64,000 nt of DNA from Exobasidium rhododendri (taxonomy: Eukaryota > Basidiomycota > Exobasidiomycetes > Exobasidiales > Exobasidiaceae). The notes under the pieces are model-generated. The model was not told where the DNA came from. It searched no databases and saw only the letters and a list, made by a program, of their open reading frames with translations. The stretch's first letter is position 1. Each line of letters starts with the position of its first letter. Position numbers and translations under genes: made by a program. The DNA lies in the NCBI GenBank assembly GCA_026210745.1, contig CP110632.1:3967001-4031000 (forward strand), read 5' to 3'. Below are positions 43,168-54,380 of this stretch, one piece after another.

Positions 43168-46041
43168 ATGGCTGCCCAGAATAAGCTGGCCTTTCTCAGC
43201 CAAGCCCCTCCTCCCGGCTATGTTGCCGGTATGGGAAGAGGGGCTTCCGGGTTCACTACGAGAAGTGATATCGGTCCAGCTAGGGATGGGCCATCGGAAG
43301 ACACTGTGAATGCGGCAAGAGCAAAACGAGGAGAAGGACTAGAAGGGGATGACGATGATGGGAATGATGACGACGATGACGGTGCTGCGGGAGGCGAGGT
43401 AGAAGCAAGTACAAATCAGGATCCAGATAATGAGACAGGTCTTTTCGCCGGGGGTGTTTATGAGCGAGACGATGAAGAGGCAGATCGGATATGGGCCTCG
43501 GTCGATTCGCACATGGATGAGAGGAGGAAGAAGAAGAAGGAGCAAAGGGAAAAGGAAGAGCTGGAGAAATATAGGCAGGAGCGACCAAAGATTCAAGCGC
43601 AATTCGCAGACTTGAAAAGGGGACTGAGCAATGTCAGTGAGGAGGAATGGGCAAATCTTCCTGAAGCAGGCAATTTGACTGGGAAGAGGAGAAAAGCCGC
43701 ATCGAAGCGAGAATCGAGAGATACTAGAAGCTACGCAGTACCTGACAGCGTTCTGCTAGGTAACCAAGCTCGAGGTGCTATGGATGCAAGTGTCGATGCA
43801 GCAGCAGGTACGGAAGGGACGGCGAGCACCTTGCAAGGCATGACCACTAGCTTGACCGAAATTGGTGAAGCGCGTAGCAAGATCTTTTCACACAAGTTGG
43901 ACGAGGCAGGGAGTCGTTCGGATGGCACCGCCTCTACAATTGGCGGCTCTTCATCTACCATTGATCCCAAAGGGTACCTGACGGAGCTGTCCTCTACCGT
44001 TACAAAGAGTGCTTCCGAAATTGGCGACATCAAGAAAGCAAGAAGTCTGTTAGATAGTGTCATAAAGACCAATCCAAAGCATGCTCCAGGATGGATTGCA
44101 GCTGCTAGATTAGAGGAGGTCGCTGGGAAGATGGCGATTGCTAGGAAGGTAATCTCGCAGGGCTGCGAGAGGTGTCCAAAGAACGAAGATGTCTGGCTAG
44201 AAAGTGCTCGTTTGAATACCAACGAGAACGCAAAGGTTATCCTCGCCAATGCGGTTGTGCATCTGAATCAAAGCGTCAAAATCTGGTTGAAGGCAGCGGA
44301 CTTGGAGAACGATGTCAATAGTAAGAAGAGAGTACTACGCAAGAGTCTTGAGTACATTCCAAATTCGGTGAAACTGTGGAAGGAGCTGGTCAATCTAGAG
44401 GAATCACCAGAAGATGCTCAGATTCTACTCAGTGGAGCTGTGTCGGCCGTGCCTCAAAGTGTGGAGCTTTGGCTGGCCCTTGCTAGATTGAGTACCCCGA
44501 AAGAAGCTCAGAGTGTCTTGAATCAAGCAAGAAAAGCAGTCACTACTAGTCATGAGATCTGGATTGCGGCTGCTCGATTGGTAGAGCAGCAAAGCGAGCA
44601 AGGAGAAGGTCCACAGGGCGATAAATTACAGAAAGCGTTGGACACTCTCATCGTGCAAGCGGTGAAGCTGCTAAAGAAGGCGGGGGCTATCTTGAGTCGG
44701 GAGCAATGGCTCAAGGAAGCAGAACAAGTCGAAAGGGAAGGGAGTCCGGCAACAAGTGCTGCCATCGTCAAGGCCACCATTGCATTGGACATTGATGAAG
44801 AGGATCGCAGGACGGTGTGGGTGGAGGATGCTCAAGCTTGCATCGATCGAGGCAATCATGCCACCGCCAAAGCTATATTGGCATTCACACTGCGATTCTT
44901 TCCTGATCGAGCGAATATCTGGAAATTGGCGGCGAATCTGGAAAAAGGACACGGAAGTAAAGAATCGCTGGAGAATCTCTTGGAGGCTGCGGTACAGAAT
45001 TGTCCTACCTCCGAAGATCTTTGGCTTCTTTACGCCAAGGAAAAATGGCAAATTCAAAAGAATATTCAAGCTGCTCGTGAGATCCTAGAAAGAGCGTTTG
45101 ACAAGAACGTCGGCAGTGAATTGATATGGCTCGAGGCGGCTCAATTCGAATACGTCAATGGACAGAAGAATGCAGCTCAAATGTTGCTGCAGCGAGCCAG
45201 GGTAGAAGTCGGGTCTGCTCGTGTATGGCTCAAGAGTGCCGTGTTGGAGAGGAACGAGAATAGACTAGAAGACAGTCTTGCTCTGTTGCGGGAAGCGATG
45301 GTGAAGTTCACAGACTACTGGAAGTTCTACTTGATGTTGGGCCAGTTGCTGGAGGAGACGATCAGCACCGAAGGAGGGGCCAACATCAAAGCGGCAAGAG
45401 AGGCATACAGCAAGGGATGTAGAGCATGTCCGCAAGTTGTGCCGCTTTGGATCGCCGCTTCCCGTTTAGAAGAGAAGGCAGACATGACGATTCGGGCAAG
45501 GGCCATCCTGGAAAAGGCCCGGCTGACCATTGCGAAGAATGATGTCCTATGGAATGAATCGGCATCCGTGGAAGAGAGGAGCGACTCCATTCAGCAGGCA
45601 AAGATGATGATTGCAAGAGGTCTACAGGAATGTCCCTCCAGTGGATTGCTGTATGCACACAGCATCTGGCTGGAAGCGAAACCTGCAAGGAAGACCAAGT
45701 CTGCCGATGCATTGAAAAAGACGGGGGACGATGCAAGGATATTGAACGTCATTGCGAGGTTGTTTTGGAACGAGCGCAAGGTGGAAATGGCTCGAAAATG
45801 GTTTGAAAGGAGCTGTAAGGCGAATCAGGACTGGGGCGATGGCTGGGGCTGGTGGTACAAATTTGAATTGCAACATGGCACCGACGAAAGTTGTGAGGTC
45901 GTCAAGGAAAGGTGTCGAAGAGCCGAGCCAAAGCACGGCGAAGTATGGCAGCCAGTAGCCAAAGACTGGAGAAGGGGACTTCAATCAATCAGTACGGTGT
46001 TGCAAGTAGTTGCAGAAGAAAAGTTGCACATTACGACATGA
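43168..46041 (+). CDS. PRP6: Pre-mRNA splicing factor Prp6 (U4/U6.U5 tri-snRNP)
   Basis: Bridges U5 and U4/U6 in the tri-snRNP. Single exon; 957 aa from the Met at 43168, or 971 from an in-frame Met at 43126. The later start is preferred because NKLAFLSQAPPPGYVAGMGRGASGFTTRSDIGPAR begins where the family's PRP1 N-terminal domain begins. That domain includes ETGLFAGGVYERDDEEADRIW. From ~300 on there are many HAT/TPR units with a repeated W-x-x-A-A-x-L-E pattern (for example WIAAARLEE, IWLKAADLE, LWLALARL, WLEAAQFEY, VWLKSAVLE, WIAASRLEE). It ends in WWYKFELQHGTDESCEVV. The order and length match fungal Prp6 closely. No frame disruption is seen. Confidence 0.95.
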   Translation: MAAQNKLAFLSQAPPPGYVAGMGRGASGFTTRSDIGPARDGPSEDTVNAARAKRGEGLEGDDDDGNDDDDDGAAGGEVEASTNQDPDNETGLFAGGVYERDDEEADRIWASVDSHMDERRKKKKEQREKEELEKYRQERPKIQAQFADLKRGLSNVSEEEWANLPEAGNLTGKRRKAASKRESRDTRSYAVPDSVLLGNQARGAMDASVDAAAGTEGTASTLQGMTTSLTEIGEARSKIFSHKLDEAGSRSDGTASTIGGSSSTIDPKGYLTELSSTVTKSASEIGDIKKARSLLDSVIKTNPKHAPGWIAAARLEEVAGKMAIARKVISQGCERCPKNEDVWLESARLNTNENAKVILANAVVHLNQSVKIWLKAADLENDVNSKKRVLRKSLEYIPNSVKLWKELVNLEESPEDAQILLSGAVSAVPQSVELWLALARLSTPKEAQSVLNQARKAVTTSHEIWIAAARLVEQQSEQGEGPQGDKLQKALDTLIVQAVKLLKKAGAILSREQWLKEAEQVEREGSPATSAAIVKATIALDIDEEDRRTVWVEDAQACIDRGNHATAKAILAFTLRFFPDRANIWKLAANLEKGHGSKESLENLLEAAVQNCPTSEDLWLLYAKEKWQIQKNIQAAREILERAFDKNVGSELIWLEAAQFEYVNGQKNAAQMLLQRARVEVGSARVWLKSAVLERNENRLEDSLALLREAMVKFTDYWKFYLMLGQLLEETISTEGGANIKAAREAYSKGCRACPQVVPLWIAASRLEEKADMTIRARAILEKARLTIAKNDVLWNESASVEERSDSIQQAKMMIARGLQECPSSGLLYAHSIWLEAKPARKTKSADALKKTGDDARILNVIARLFWNERKVEMARKWFERSCKANQDWGDGWGWWYKFELQHGTDESCEVVKERCRRAEPKHGEVWQPVAKDWRRGLQSISTVLQVVAEEKLHITT

Positions 46042-46184
46042 CATGTAGTAGGACAATAGAAAGTGTACAAATGCAGTTGGATGTGCGAGGGCGAGCGATG
46101 GATAAAAAGGAAAGAAAAAGAGCGAGGAGATAGTCATCTGTTGTATCATCATTGAATTTTAATTTACATCTTGCGCTGTGTGCT

Positions 46185-48081
46185 TTATGACCACACGTCG
46201 GAGTCCATTTGCTCTTCCTGTGTGACGGTTGCGACGGCTGGATCTGCGCCTTGCTCGCTCCCTCCCAGTACTCCCCCGCTGTCCATGTCGTCATCCTTCA
46301 CACCGAACAAGACAAAGTCCTTTTTGGGGGGCGCGCCCCACTCGATCATGCCATGACCGCTGCTTCGATACCCAGACGGCTTTCGGCTCGACTTGATGGG
46401 GGAGGAAGAGATGGATGGTAGAGATTCTGTCGACTTCCCTGGCTTCCTGTTCTTGCCTCTGATGGAACTGATGGGTAAGGTCCGTATGCCATATTCAGCG
46501 CTGCCTTCGTTTCGAGAATAGGATGAGGACGACAATTTATTCGTCGTCGTCGCTCCGCCACGAATGCTAGCAGTGGCGCTCTCTAATCTCTCGAGAATGG
46601 TCGTGTTGATCTGATGATCGTACCCATTCCCGTCTGGCTCACCAACAGGCAGAGCCCAATACCTCCAGTCATTTCCCATCACTGTTTTCCAGTTCTCTTT
46701 GATTCCTACGTTGTAGATATTCAACTTGTTTGCTTTCGCCAAAGCTTTCCTTTCTTGCTTTGTCAACTGTTCATCCCTCTTCCATCCGTCTTCAGCGGGA
46801 TTAGCGCTCGACACACTTGAGCCTGCAAGCCTCCTCAAGCGATCGCTCACATCGTCTCTAGGTCCCGACGTGCTGGATCGAGGGGGAGCAGCAATGCGAA
46901 CTCGACCACCTCCTTCCATCGATTCTAACGTTGTTCGATTGCGACAGATCAAGTAGCTATGATAGCTGGCAAACGGTATCAGGGCTAGTCCAAACTGGAT
47001 GTTGTTGGGAGGACGGGTAAAGTCAGGCGATTTTCAATAGCACCTTGCTTCCACCCTTCTTACTCACAATGAAGCCGATGAACATCAGGATCGCCCACAA
47101 GGCGGGTGCCGTTTCGAAGCCCTGAAAATAGGATCGGCGGGTCATCAGGGATAGTGCGCCTTACACTTTATTCCAGTACTTGATGATACTCACATTCGGC
47201 TCTTCATCAACAAAGCGTACCAGTATCAGCGCCATACAAGCCGCCGAATAAGCGCAAAGCAAGGCACCATAGCATAGAAAGAGAAAGAACGGCTTGTGAT
47301 TTCGAAGTCCAATACATTTCGAGGCTAGCCAAGGGCAGTGATGATCCATGCGAAGTACACAAACTCCACAAATGCTGCAATGATGAGCTCGATCTGGTTT
47401 CTCACAATCACACTTGTTACACCATCTCTTTTCCCCTGTATTTTTAACTTGAAGTCCTCCCAGACGTATCTTGCCTTTCGAGCCACTGGCTTGACTGTCT
47501 CTTTTCGCACGCTCAATCACACCCACCACATCATCCAGTTGGGCTCGTTCTGTTCTGGACGGTATTCGAGGTTGACCTGGAACCAATCCTGTCCCACCAT
47601 CCAGTGCCGAGGTCGTCGGATCTTCTCGAGCGCGTGAAGTTCTAGTGGCAGCTACGAGAAGTGGCGTCTCGTCATCACTGTCCTCTTCTTCCCTTTCGTC
47701 TTCTGCAGCACCGTCCCTCGCTTCTTGATCGTCTGAAGTGATCCCAATCCTTTCCTCTCTCAGCCTCTCTCTTCTAGACCACCTACTTTCTGCGTGGAGG
47801 CTGCTATCCTGATACTCTATGTTGAAGTTCTTGCGAACACCTGTGGGAAAGCCCGGATGCTTGAAGACAGCTACAATGAAGGACCATAGAGTCATGCCAG
47901 ACAAAGCACTTGCGATGGTCAGATTGACGATGAAGGTGAAATACTCATGTTTCAAGCCGATCACATAGACTATCTGAGCTTGAAGAACAACTATGTAGGC
48001 AAACGAGACAATCGATATGATGAAGATGAAAGGAATCCACCGAAGTGATTTTTGTATCGTCCCCAACACATTGGCTGTCAT
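46185..48081 (-). CDS. DHHC palmitoyltransferase (Pfa3-like)
   Basis: Integral membrane protein S-acyltransferase of the endomembrane system. Three exons (48081-47194, 47121-47068, 46994-46185) sum to 1,752 nt, 583 aa. Two membrane helices (IPFIFIISIVSFAYIVVL, FTFIVNLTIASALSG) are followed by a long acidic/Ser-rich loop. The cysteine-rich domain has WCNKCDCEKPDRAHHC and the catalytic DHHCPWLASKCIGL near residue 245. Two more helices span the exon junctions (FLCYGALLCAYSAACMALIL, PALWAILMFIGFI-FGLALIPF). A TTxE motif (RTTLES) and a PaCCT-like motif (NIYNVGIKENWKTVMGN) follow, which together are typical of Pfa3/Pfa4-type enzymes. The tail is Ser-rich and disordered. Substrates cannot be inferred from sequence alone. 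Confidence 0.9.
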
Positions 48082-48099
48082 CCTGCCAGAGGGAGCTTC

Positions 48100-49700
48100 A
48101 GACTATACCGGCCTTTTCTATTGGTGATGGTGACCTGACATGCGAAATTTGGTGCTGCAGGTAGGGGGGAATGCGAAACCTTAGATCCATTGTAGGGCTC
48201 ACCCGGCCTAGTTCCCAATCGTCGCTCCTCAGACACCAAATACTAAAGCTCGTGATTTAGCGCGGCCGTCCTTTCTCAGCTTTACCATGCCGGATCACTA
48301 TTAAATACACGTGCCATTTTCCACCACTAGTGAATACGCCGTGTACGACATGCTGTATCACCATGACCGCTTGTCCAATGTAAAGTACCATCTAATGAAA
48401 TAAAATCGTATGAAAATTCTGAACAAACTTGTCTGAAACAAAAAGAGTGAAACATGCCGTTTTGAGTGAGTTGCTCTAAGTGTGAAATTTGGCCTATTGT
48501 GAAAAAGGCGCTAATTTGGCTTCAGGAAACCTGCAGTCCGGAGGGTGTATCGATGGCCGCCACGATGCTACCATAACATCTTCCAAACAGTATGAGACTT
48601 TGATACATTGTGTAAAAATATAGTATTATATATATGGGGTGTGAAAAAAAATGAGAAGATACATATGTAAGAGAGGAGATATAGAGGTATCGAGCCACTA
48701 CGCCAGAAGGGTCAATACTACAAAAAAAGTCATGGTCACGGCACAAAGTTTACGCGATTCTAGCTCTGTTGCCTCAGCGCAATGGTTTTAAGCTTCGAAA
48801 ACTTGTTTATAGCATCCTAAATAGTATATCTAGCACTCTGTTCATTTAGAATGAGCTCTTGTTGTCAATAAGGGTGTGTCGGTACAGGTTTCTCAACCTC
48901 ACTTTAATTGACCCCAAAAAACAGATCCGACTTCAATTATCTCCTTCTTTTTTCACTATAATGTATTTTAGGACTTAATAGATGTTATAGCTGTATATCA
49001 GAGCAATGTATGCTAGTAATACTATTTGCCCTAAAAGAGCCTGCAGATCACACAAATGAGCTTCGTAGATGGTAAAATGGTCAAATTTGAGTCATTATGG
49101 CAGTCTCACGGTCCTAAAATGACCCAATTTTGCTATCTTATCTGATAGACGTTGTGCTGAATCCATACTTTACAGATATGTCCAAAATTAGTAGGAAGAA
49201 CGATTTAAAGCTAAAAAAGAGCCAATTATTAATCATGCTGACAAGTAAACGGCCTTTGTAGCATTTCAAGGCAGTATTCAATGGTGTATCCGATCAGCAT
49301 GATACTGGGCTTAATACACTGTAAACTCAATTCTTTGCTTAATGAAGATTGTTCATTACTATCTACTGTTTTGTAATCTGCTTTTAAATTTGTATATTAT
49401 TAATGAGAATATGCTATAAAGCGAGATACCGCTGACACCATGGTACAAAATTTCTAAAAAATGATGGCGTTTGGTGTATTCTATAGTGGTCACTTTTCAC
49501 GCGATTCTGGCACAGACAGAACAACTTTGATCATAGGACAAGTACCTCATAGAATGCTTTTCATCTCTCAATCTCTCGGGTGTGTTTAGAATGCATGCTA
49601 TTATACTCATCTATGTACAAAAATGGCTCAAAAAGGGGTCAGGAGAGCGTCGATCGGGCGTCGTTCGCGTTCCCGGGATCACGTGTATTTACTAGTGATC
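48100..49700. other. A+T-rich gene-poor island
   Basis: About 1.6 kb between the DHHC gene start and the PBP2-like gene with visibly higher A+T than the rest of the window (for example TATTATATATATGGGG near 48624, TGTATATTATTAATGAGAATATGC near 49391). No coding frame on either strand has a domain; the open frames are short. There are no clear terminal repeats or target-site duplications. It could be a decayed mobile element, a large promoter or a gene-free spacer. Confidence 0.6.
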
Positions 49701-49881
49701 CGGCATGGTATAACAGCGCTCGAGCCACTCAGGAAGCTCAAGGCTGAATGTGATCCCTCGGTCTTGGCAACCATTGAGCCACACCTTACAAACTCAGCTC
49801 TTCCTACTTGCCTGCGAGACAACTCCTCATTTCTTTCTCTGCAACAAAACCATCACCTCATCACCGATTTTGCAACAAGCG

Positions 49882-51117
49882 ATGTCGTCGACCAAATTAC
49901 GAGTAGGCTACGTGCCCGAGCATTTCTCCCTTCCAATCCTACTATTAGCCAAGTCAGAATGGGGTCAGCAGCATCTCGAGCTAGTTTCTCAACCTAGTGG
50001 GACTGGACAGATGCTAACTTCCTTTAATGAGGACGAACCAGACAGTCGGAAGATCGACGTGGCAGTCGCGCTGACCGAAGCACTCATCACAGGCCTAGCA
50101 AAAGGAAGGCAGGATTATGAACTGACGGGGACCTATGTCAAGAGTAGTCTCAATTGGTGAGTGGCATACACTCGCAATTTAACGTCTCGTGAGAGGGAAG
50201 CAAAGCGTACGACTGACACACATCTTTCCACAATACACCACTGTCAGGGCCGTTATCACTGGGACTGACGAGAAGGCTTCCAAATACAATTCGATCAATG
50301 ACTTGCGAGGAACGAAGATCGGCATCAGTCGGATTGGAAGTGGTTCACAGATCATGGCAAGCGTAATGGCATTTCAGCAGTGCGTATAAAAGAAAGTTGA
50401 TGTAACACTGCCACGTCACTGACACACCCTCTCCCTTCTCTGCTTCTTTGTTTCTCAAGTGGCTGGACGGGGCACAGCGGTTCGACTCAAGAGATCGAAT
50501 TCAAGGGTGAGGAATAAACTTCTCCTACGAGCAATCGCACTGCTGAAGTGTGTGCTTCTTCTTCTTCTTTCCTTCATTCATTAGTCAACGACACTTTCGA
50601 GAATCTTCGAAAGGGTGTCAATCAAGTAAGGGGATTGGAAACAAGCGCTTTCATGTGGGAGTGGTTCACGACCAAGCCTTTTGTTGACTCGGGAGAAGTG
50701 CGATTCATCGGTAATGTTCCGACACCCTGGCCTTCTTGGACTATTGCCTATTCTAAGTCGCTCTCTCCCTCTTTGCAAACAACTCTGCATGAGTTCTTAG
50801 AAAGACTTCAAGAGTCTATCAAGACCTTTACAGACCCTGCAAAAGAGACAGAATCACTGGACACGATCGTGGAGCAGATGTCTTACAATAGAGAAGACGT
50901 CGAGAAGTGGTGGTCTGGCGTTCGATGGGTCCAGGATCAGCGAAAAGCTTTAGATGGAGCAGAGTCTTTCCATGGCCAATCCGCCACTACGCAAACAGTC
51001 AGCAAGGCAGTCCTGGAGCAAACGCTCGAGAATCTGGAAAAAGCCGGTGTCATCAAGAAGCCGGGGGATGGCTGGGATTTTACCAAGTTTGTGCCTATGA
51101 GTAAGCTAATCAGGTAG
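49882..51117 (+). CDS. Periplasmic-binding-protein-like II fold protein (NMT1/Ca3427-like)
   Basis: Four exons (49882-50156, 50248-50379, 50460-50506, 50585-51117) sum to 987 nt, 328 aa. The start ATG begins MSSTKLRVGYVPEHFSLPILL, the first strand and helix of a type II solute-binding fold. Further family features are the domain order DVAVALTEALITGLAKG, the hinge-like SINDLRGTKIGISRIGSGSQIMAS, FMWEWFTTKPFVDSGEVRFIG and PSWTIAYSK, followed by a helical tail (VEKWWSGVRWV, VSKAVLEQTLENLEKAGVI). The fungal cytosolic branch of this superfamily includes Candida Ca3427; the ligand is unknown. There is no signal peptide, so it is probably cytosolic. The 47-nt third exon is needed to keep the frame. 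Confidence 0.82.
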
Positions 51118-51242
51118 TAATAGGAGTCTTTTGTACTACTACTATCTCGTTTTGTGGCATCTTTATTGAAAGAAAAAAAAGAAGGTTTTTACAAACGTAC
51201 ACTGCCTTCTTTACCATCCTTCCTGGTGCTGACACGACATCT

Positions 51243-52222
51243 CTACTCATCCTTCTTCATGCCTCCAGCCTTTTCTGCTTCTTGAATCGCTTTCTGTTAG
51301 TGTAACGGGGGTTAGCGTTTCATTAGCATCTTCAAGTATCATTCCTTCTACTATGTGTAGATCGATGTGTGTCTTCACTCACCTTGTCCGTCTGAGGACC
51401 GGTAGCACCACCCATTCCAAACATTCCTGGAGCTGCTTTGAACGGCCTCTTAAGGTCGCCGGTAGCAGGCTTTCCCCAAATCCAGATGAGTGCATGCTTT
51501 GATTCGAACGAATTCTTTACCGGAAGAATCGACTGAATGACAAGGCTGAGAATGGTACGGCAGACAGAGGCATTAGTGATACATCCTCTTTATTTTCATA
51601 AGTTGCGCAATGGAGCGATCGCTCCACTCACGGATTGGTGTAGCCCATGTAAAGGTGCATGAACCCGACCATCAAAGTTCCCATCAAGACACCTCTCGTT
51701 GCCTTGCTAATCTCATTGAGATCGTAATCCCGATGAGTCGTCGTCACCAATTCGCCCGGCTCTTGCGACTGAAGAGGGTGCAAGAGAAAGGCCACTAGTG
51801 TAAGAGACTATGGGACAGACTCCCATCCGGCGAGTTACACTCACCAGCGCACTCTTTGGCTCGACGTATTTCAGGACAGTGAGGTCATTAGCCTTCTTTA
51901 CCTGATAAAAGAAGAGGCGTAATAGAATTTAGTGCACCTGCTCATCCCCCTGCCTCATCTCTCTCGTCACATGCGCCACTCACCATGAAGGTGCAGTAGT
52001 AATTGACGAGCAAGCAGAACACCTGAGCGGCTACGTAGGCAACACGAGCGTACAAGATGTACTCGGGATTGTCATCAAATGGTATGCGCTTCGCTACCTG
52101 CATGGCACCGAACATGAAGCCGAGCTGGAGAGGTGGAAAGACGAGCAACGATTCAGCTTGCAGATCTCGCATGACCGGGTCACGAGCGGACTACTACCCA
52201 CATTGATGATTGCTGCAGACAT
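51243..52222 (-). CDS. PHO88: Pho88/SND3 ER membrane targeting protein
   Basis: ER membrane protein of the SRP-independent (SND) targeting pathway, earlier known for phosphate transport. Exons begin 52222-52202 (MSAAIIN), 52124-51984 (LGFMFGAMQVAKRIPFDDNPEYILYARVAYVAAQVFCLLVNYY-type sequence), then VKKANDLTVLKYVEPKSAL. Further exons carry FLLHPLQSQEPGELVTTTHRDYD, RGVLMGTLMVGFMHLYMGYTNP, LVIQSILPVKNSFESK and GKPATGDLKRPFK, ending KAIQEAEKAGGMKKDE. These match the Pho88 family along its length (~190 aa). The junction near 51804-51848 is ambiguous: either a very short intron or a GTGTAA donor fits. The last exon pair is clear. The assignment is strong; one splice site is uncertain. Confidence 0.88.
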
Positions 52223-52997
52223 GTTGTGCTGAAGTAGGAGGACGATTAGTGGTAGGAAAAGGGTACTATACTATACTGTCGGATCTTGTGCGGTATCTTC
52301 TAGACAGCTGCAATATCCGAAAGGTAATTGAGAAGGATACGTACGTAGGGGCATATTTCATCGCCAGAAGCTGGCTGCGCAATACACGTGGAAGCCATCG
52401 CGATGTTTAGCCCTGTCCGGTGATTTTTCTAGCAATCCTCTGGCTTTCAGAAGTTCTACCTTGGGGGTCCTCTAGTCGCTTTCGTACTTTTGCGAAAGCA
52501 AGTAAGGATATTCAAGAATATCCGGGACGAGCAACAGTTCTGTATATAGAAGTCACGTACTGTATACGTACGCCACACAAATCTATATTGGCTGCACAAG
52601 AATGTGGATATAATATAGCACAGGCGACCGAATGGAGAAAGACCGTTGGTGTTCTTAAATCTTAATGCAGCTTTGGCGATGATGCCACCATGCCTTTGGA
52701 ATTGTGTGCAGTGAATAACAAATTTGGCCCTACCATTTTTGGAGCCGGAGAATCTTCTACAGAGGGTCACCTATCTAATTAGACGAAATACTATCTCCTT
52801 CTACGCCCTTGAAAGCTTGATCCTGAATTAGAAAAAGTTCCTTGTATTTATGCAGGTTGTTTGATCCGTCGTTGGATGTGTAGACTGAATTTAGACTTGT
52901 TCAGCTTTCCACAAGATCATAACCACACACACACACCCCTTCTCCCTGTCCTACCACGCACCGGCACACCTCTAACGATACACTCGCACAGCAGACC
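52223..52997. other. Intergenic region, partly A+T-rich
   Basis: About 775 bp upstream of both the Pho88 gene (minus) and the DUF3605 gene (plus). It contains AT-rich stretches near 52540-52640 and 52780-52880. No coding frame has a recognisable domain. Confidence 0.45.
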
Positions 52998-53908
52998 ATG
53001 ATGCTAGCTCCCGCAAATTCTTCATCATCTAGAAGGAAATCAGTGCACATTCTTCCTTCTGGCGATCCCCAGGGCAAGGGACAACTAGGCATTGGAGCGT
53101 TCTTTGAGCCTCAAGAGAAGCATTGCTTGATGACATGGGAGCGCATCCAGATCGTGGTGGCTCAAGATGATTTGGATCACCTCATTCGACACTCAGAGTG
53201 CGAAGATAGGTATATAGCATGGGGCAAGGAGATTCGAGCGCATTATGGGGGACTAGAAAGCTATGTTCGACAAGTGCGACTGGGTTGGAAAGACGAAGAC
53301 GAAGAAATGGCTGCACCACCAGATGGTATGAACGGAAGTGGAATAGACGACGTCAATAAAGATTGCGAGGAAGCAGATCCCAGATCTTATTTCAGTGACG
53401 TGGTCTCCAACGACCCACATCTCACCAAGACGATACCAAACGATTGGCCGTATGCGATGCCAGCGGAGTGCGGCCACTCGGTGGTTTGGTGCAAGAGACC
53501 AATACTGGATAAAGTTCTCTTCGCAGACAAGAATACGCCATTTCCTAAAGGACCGATACGAGAAGCCATCTTTGCAGCGATCAACATGGATGGTATTCGG
53601 GGCACAAGTGGAAACGCAAAGAAGATTCCCGCCGTCGGCTTCAAGACAAGGGATTATCTGAGAGGATGTCCAGAGGTTATGGCATGGTTAAAGGGAAACG
53701 CTTCATCAGGTTCGAGAGCTGGCGGAGAGGATGACGCGGTGTCAAGACTGGCAGAGAGAGCTCATTCGTGGGCAGGTAGATTTATAGATCATTACGTGAA
53801 GAAGAATTGGCCGGAAGACAAGTGGGAAACAGCCTACTTCTGTAACCCCCCGCACTTGAGAACTGTTCCAGGTAAGTGGAAAAAGGAAATCAAGAAGCGT
53901 ACCTTGCT

Positions 53909-53946
<38 letters not shown>

Positions 53947-54098
53947 TGACTGTCTGATGCTGTCGCTTCCTCTACCGCAGGCTTGAGTCATTTCCAGTGA
54001 GTAGCGAGGAGATAGTAGCCCTGTTCTGATCTCCGTCCTGAAACGCCCGCTTCTGCAGTGTCATCGTTCGTGAAAAGGCACTGGATGTGTCACACTGA
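52998..54098 (+). CDS. DUF3605 protein (GlcNAc-induced protein 1-like)
   Basis: Three exons (52998-53871, 53981-53996, 54059-54098) sum to 930 nt, 309 aa. The 16-nt middle exon completes the conserved end of the domain. DUF3605 is a fungal family; one Candida member is induced by N-acetylglucosamine, but its biochemical role is unsettled. Family features here are WERIQIVVAQDDLDHLIRHSE, the central NDWPYAMPAECGHSVVWCKRPI, TPFPKGPIREAIF and the terminal block FCNPPHLRTVPGLSHFHVIVRE. The first intron contains an (AG) microsatellite. If that intron were read through, the frame would run into the GA repeat and stop. The start follows the CA-rich 5' flank near 52920-52990. Confidence 0.85.
53912..53943 (+). 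repeat. (AG)16 microsatellite in an intron
   Basis: Perfect AG dinucleotide run inside the first intron of the DUF3605 gene, between a GTAAGT donor at 53872 and the acceptor at 53980. Confidence 0.95.
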
Positions 54099-54380
54099 TC
54101 CGGCCTTCTCCAAGGTGCAGTCTCTCATTCTCAACACTCTCAACATCATGTACATCGCACTGATACATTCCATGCACTCATCATAAATTACAATGCATCT
54201 GACCTCACTCCAACACGCTTCAGTGACGTGAACTAGGCGCGACCCAATCCGTGCGAATCAAACGACCCTGAGGTATTTTTTGTGGTGAAATGCAAAATTA
54301 ATCAAAGCTAAGAAGAAAGAGAAAAGTTGTGCAGGTCTTGACTCTTCCTACGCAGTGATCCCACTTCTTCACACCTTAGA

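Noticed and set aside
48100-49700. Transposon in the A+T-rich island
   Set aside because: No terminal inverted or long terminal repeats, no target-site duplication and no transposase frame.
49623-49997. Open frame of 124 codons starting upstream of the PBP2-like gene
   Set aside because: Overlaps the well supported exon at 49882 in another frame and shows no domain.
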